The notes beneath the pieces are model-generated. The model was not told the DNA's origin. It saw only the letters and a list, made by a program, of their open reading frames with translations, and did no database searches. From Cytobacillus pseudoceanisediminis (lineage in GTDB: Bacteria > Bacillota > Bacilli > Bacillales > Cytobacillaceae), in NCBI RefSeq assembly GCF_023516215.1, contig NZ_CP097349.1, positions 3,224,001-3,288,000 of the forward strand: a stretch of DNA of 64,000 bases. Reading direction: 5' to 3'. Each line of letters begins with the position of its first letter. Position 1 is the first letter of the stretch. Of this stretch, positions 61,427 through 64,000 are shown piece after piece. The position numbers and the translations under genes are program-made.

Positions 61427-62316
61427 TTAAGACTCTGCTGCTCTTATTTTGCGGCCCGAATTTTGAGATGAACCGATTAATACCCCTATCCCCATCATTA
61501 TGAGGAATATCCCTAGCCAGGAAACTGCGGTTAACGATTCTCCCAATAGGAAAACTCCTAATAATGCTGCAGTTAAAGGCTCCGCCAGCGCAAGTGTGAC
61601 AGCCGTTGAAGAGGAAACATGGACAAGCCCTTTTGAAAAAGAAAATAGGCAATTCCCGTAGCCAGAATCCCCAGGTGCAGGCTGACAGTCAAACCCCGAA
61701 CACTCCCAAGCCAGGACATGTCAAAAATAAATAAGAATGGCGAAAGAAAGATGGCACTTAAGGTGAAAACAACGGCCACTACTGACAAGGATGAATAGTT
61801 TTCAACCAGGTCCCTGCTGACAAGCGTATAGCCTGCAAATGTTAAACCAGCCCCCAATGCCAGTAATAGGCCAGCCGGGTCCATATGAACCGAGTTTTTG
61901 TTCATGAAAAGCAGGACACAGCCCAAAATGGACAGGAAGGTAGAACACCACCAAATGGCAGAGGGGCGTTTTTTCAAATAGAGCCATTCAAGAAGACCCG
62001 ATAAGACCGGTGCACTCCCGATCGCTGTCACAGTCCCAATGGCTACCCCTGTAAGAGTGACCGCTGAAAAAAACAATGGCTGGTACAGGGCCATACAAAG
62101 TGATGCCATCAAGGTGTTCTTAATAGGCCAATTTTTCAGGTCCAGTTTCCCCGCCAGAAAAACCATGCATAATAAAAATAAACCGCCTGCCGCCAGACGG
62201 GCAGCCCCAATGGCAATCGGGTGTGCGCTTTCCGGCGCAAATGCCTGCGTGGTACCCGTAGTCCCCCAGAGCACTCCGGCAAGCAATATGAAAAATGGAG
62301 CCGTTTTCCCGTTCAT
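61427..62316 (-). CDS. EamA/DMT family transporter, one frameshift
   Basis: About 296 residues after repair, with ten helices in two EamA repeats. Helix 1 and 2 region LLAGVLWGTTGTTQAFAPES is the diagnostic start. The second repeat contains LLLALGAGLTFAGYTLVSRD. The frame is lost at A5 61636-61640. One more base joins AYFLF to SKGLVHVSSSTAVTLALAEP, the conserved end of the second repeat. It probably exports amino acids or metabolites. It is preceded by the AraC regulator in the same direction, which is a likely controller. Confidence 0.85.
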
Positions 62317-62408
62317 GTTATCACCTCAATAAAAAAAGATAAAAGGAATCATTAAACTTATCTTAGAAAATTCCCTGAGAATTTTCTTTACCAAGTTTAA
62401 TATCCCTT

Positions 62409-63101
62409 TTATCCATTCTTAAGGATTCTGTATTTTTGTGGTGCTATTCCTTCACAGCGGGTAAACCACCGTGTAAAGGAGGAAGAATTTTCGAAGCCTA
62501 ATTCCCCGCTGATCACCGACATAGACCAGGAGGTTGACATTAATAAATGCTTCGCCTCTTTCAAGCGCAGATCAGATATATAGCCTTTTGGGCTTTTCCC
62601 GGTTTTCTTCTTAAACCATGCGGAATAATAGGCAGGATGATAATGTTCGATTTTCGCTAGACCCTCCAATCGGATCGACTCCTTATAATGCTTATGAATA
62701 TAATCAATCGACGGAGGCTTGGCGATTTGCAGTTTGCCGGCCACAAACCTGGTCAAATCAGCCAGGGAGGATGCATTCCCCTGATTCCCCGCCTCTTCCA
62801 GCAGCAAATAACGGATCGAAGACCATTGCTGATCTAGCTGAATGTACATACTGCTGGACTCCTCCGGCAAATAGGCCGTCGGGATATCCAGGATCAAAAA
62901 CTCATTCCGGTCCATCGACCGATAGTTATGATCAGACCCTGGCGGAAGATAAAAACAATAGTCGGGGTCAAGCTTGATATCCTGCCACTTCGTCTTGATA
63001 TCCAGGGAGCCCTGCAAGGGGAAAAGAAACTGGCCAAACTCATGCTGGTGCGAATGAAACTCTCTGGAATAGGATCTTTTTTCGCAGGTGATGCTTTGCA
63101 T
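62409..63101 (-). CDS. AraC family regulator with cupin sensor
   Basis: A 230-residue regulator. The N-terminal cupin-like domain includes HSHQHEFGQFLFPLQGSLDI and DPDYCFYLPPGSDHNYRSMD with the histidines typical for the fold. The C-terminal double helix-turn-helix domain contains HPAYYSAWFKKKTGKSPKGY, RLKEAKHLLMS and the final VISGELGFENSSSFTRWFTR. ATG 63101 is chosen over ATG 63119 because GGGGGAG lies 6 bases before it. It precedes the EamA transporter by 92 bp in the same direction and probably controls it in response to a small molecule. Confidence 0.9.
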   Translation of the reverse strand: MQSITCEKRSYSREFHSHQHEFGQFLFPLQGSLDIKTKWQDIKLDPDYCFYLPPGSDHNYRSMDRNEFLILDIPTAYLPEESSSMYIQLDQQWSSIRYLLLEEAGNQGNASSLADLTRFVAGKLQIAKPPSIDYIHKHYKESIRLEGLAKIEHYHPAYYSAWFKKKTGKSPKGYISDLRLKEAKHLLMSTSWSMSVISGELGFENSSSFTRWFTRCEGIAPQKYRILKNG

Positions 63102-63295
63102 TTTACTCCCCCTCATCATGCTTTGAGTATATTATCATTCTAATGAAATAAAGGTGAAAGATGAAGCTAAATGATAAAAATAACTCCCATTAAGATGTTT
63201 ATTTTAGCCTGGGATTTCCAGCGAAAAAAATGTTATTTCCACATTCTTGCCTCTCGCACCCCTGTCGGCAACTGCTCCGAATCAGACATTAATTT

Positions 63296-64000
63296 TCATT
63301 CTTTCACGGTCACTATGACTCCATCCATATTGTTTCCTGAAATTTCAACATGACTATGAGCCGGTACGTTAATCGTCTTGCTTTGAGAAATTGGATAATA
63401 GGCAATATTGTATTTTTCGCCATTCATACTCATGGAAATGTGTGTTTCTTTCTTTAGGTAATCCAAATATTCTTCTAAAGCAAAATTCTTTTTCTTCATA
63501 ATTGCACTATGCGGAAAACCAACATAGCGAATATGCCAAGGTTCATATTGAATTCCTGTTACATCCGTTTTATCCTTTGGATAGCGTAAAATAAACCCGT
63601 ATTTCCAGGCGTTTTGTTCGATCCACTTTCCTTCGGGTGCTTCAGCCATTCTCATTTGAGTGGAGCCTACGTCAAGCGATAGACCCAGATTATGTTCGCT
63701 ATAGCCGGCTGGCAAGGCATAGTCAGAACCCATTTCCTGATAAAGTGCATTCTGCTCGTCAAAGTCCCGAAATCCACTCGTAATAGAGAAATTGCGAACT
63801 CCTTCTTCTTCTGCAGCAGCCATCATCTCTGAAAATCTGTGTGCTATATCCTCTGATAAATAAATTTCACTGCCCAGCAATCCGTAACCCTGTGTCAATT
63901 CACCGTGAGCAGACAGATTGATGATATCCGATTTAACACTTTCCGGCTGTACCGGATAGCTGCTGTTGACCAAAAGCAGATTTCCCAAATAGATTTGATC
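63296..64000 (-). CDS. vanY: VanY D,D-carboxypeptidase (partial, 5' end beyond window)
   Basis: The frame is open to the window edge, so the N-terminus and any signal anchor lie beyond 64000. The visible part has the M15/VanY zinc peptidase pattern: ITSGFRDFDEQNALYQEMGS, the zinc motif PAGYSEHNLGLSLDVG (S-x-H-x6-D) and EPWHIRYVGFPHSAIMKKKN with the catalytic glutamate and third zinc histidine. The surrounding sequence (GNLLLVNSSYPVQPESVKSD, WKYGFILRYPKDKTDVTGIQ) strongly recalls VanY of VanA-type glycopeptide-resistance clusters, and much less the ordinary YodJ-type enzymes. These enzymes remove the terminal D-alanine from peptidoglycan precursors. Its operon partners, if any, would lie to the right of the window. 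Confidence 0.9.
   Translation of the reverse strand, partial: DQIYLGNLLLVNSSYPVQPESVKSDIINLSAHGELTQGYGLLGSEIYLSEDIAHRFSEMMAAAEEEGVRNFSITSGFRDFDEQNALYQEMGSDYALPAGYSEHNLGLSLDVGSTQMRMAEAPEGKWIEQNAWKYGFILRYPKDKTDVTGIQYEPWHIRYVGFPHSAIMKKKNFALEEYLDYLKKETHISMSMNGEKYNIAYYPISQSKTINVPAHSHVEISGNNMDGVIVTVKE

Noticed and set aside
90..62316. Treating the split genes as a set of true pseudogenes
   Set aside because: All breaks are single missing bases in homopolymers and occur in well conserved genes, which points to sequence error.
1..64000. Mobile element or prophage
   Set aside because: No transposase, integrase, terminal inverted repeats with target duplication or phage structural genes are visible; arrays and dispersed repeats are the only repeated DNA.
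1..64000. tRNA or rRNA genes
   Set aside because: No cloverleaf-like conserved segments or rRNA core sequences were noticed on either strand.

Overview
The window comes from a spore-forming Bacillaceae chromosome with moderate GC. Evidence for this is the purine-rich AGGAGG-type ribosome sites, frequent GTG/TTG starts, a Spo0E-like phosphatase, an RsbR stressosome protein, two Bce-type peptide-antibiotic modules, a Fur-type box and intergenic repeats of the kind seen across Bacillus relatives. I see no rRNA, tRNA, transposase, phage or CRISPR locus.

Layout. 0-3.7 kb: an acyl-CoA dehydrogenase divergent from a MerR regulator and an acyl-CoA ligase. 3.7-4.7 kb: two adjacent 52-bp tandem arrays. 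4.8-8.5 kb: an aadK-like adenylyltransferase and two transporters. 8.7-10.8 kb: a MacB-type ABC pair. 10.8-16.7 kb: a MerR/SRPBCC pair, an iron-siderophore binding protein behind a Fur box, a degenerate siderophore-esterase-like gene, a DUF1836 protein, HtpX, a DUF378 protein and a methyltransferase. 16.7-23 kb: RsbR-like protein, a sodium-symporter family transporter, and the kynurenine route from tryptophan to anthranilate (kynA, kynB, kynU) facing a TetR regulator. 23-27.4 kb: an envelope quality-control operon (HtrA protease, PrsA-like foldase, ABC exporter). 27.7-40.4 kb: a vanadium-haloperoxidase-like protein, PepSY and YtkA-like membrane proteins, an old-yellow-enzyme, a GreA-like factor, a Bmr-like efflux pump with its MerR activator, a cold-shock gene and a MEDS sensor protein. 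40.5-45.6 kb: a cell-surface glycosylation cluster (GtrA flippase, YkoT-like glycosyltransferase, YkoS-like polytopic protein, galU, galE). 46-57 kb: two complete Bce modules around two CBO0543 proteins and a Spo0E-like gene. 57-64 kb: small envelope proteins, a nitroreductase, Bcr/CflA and EamA transporters, an AraC regulator and, at the right edge, a VanY D,D-carboxypeptidase cut by the window end.

Two patterns cut across the window. First, about 27 frameshifts occur, and essentially every one is repaired by adding one base to a short homopolymer. This looks like consensus error rather than gene decay, so these genes are annotated as whole CDSs with the frameshift position stated. Second, four intergenic arrays with different sequences share the same 52-bp period, and two more have a 20-21-bp period, close to whole numbers of DNA helical turns. 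These arrays are the least explained structure in the window.
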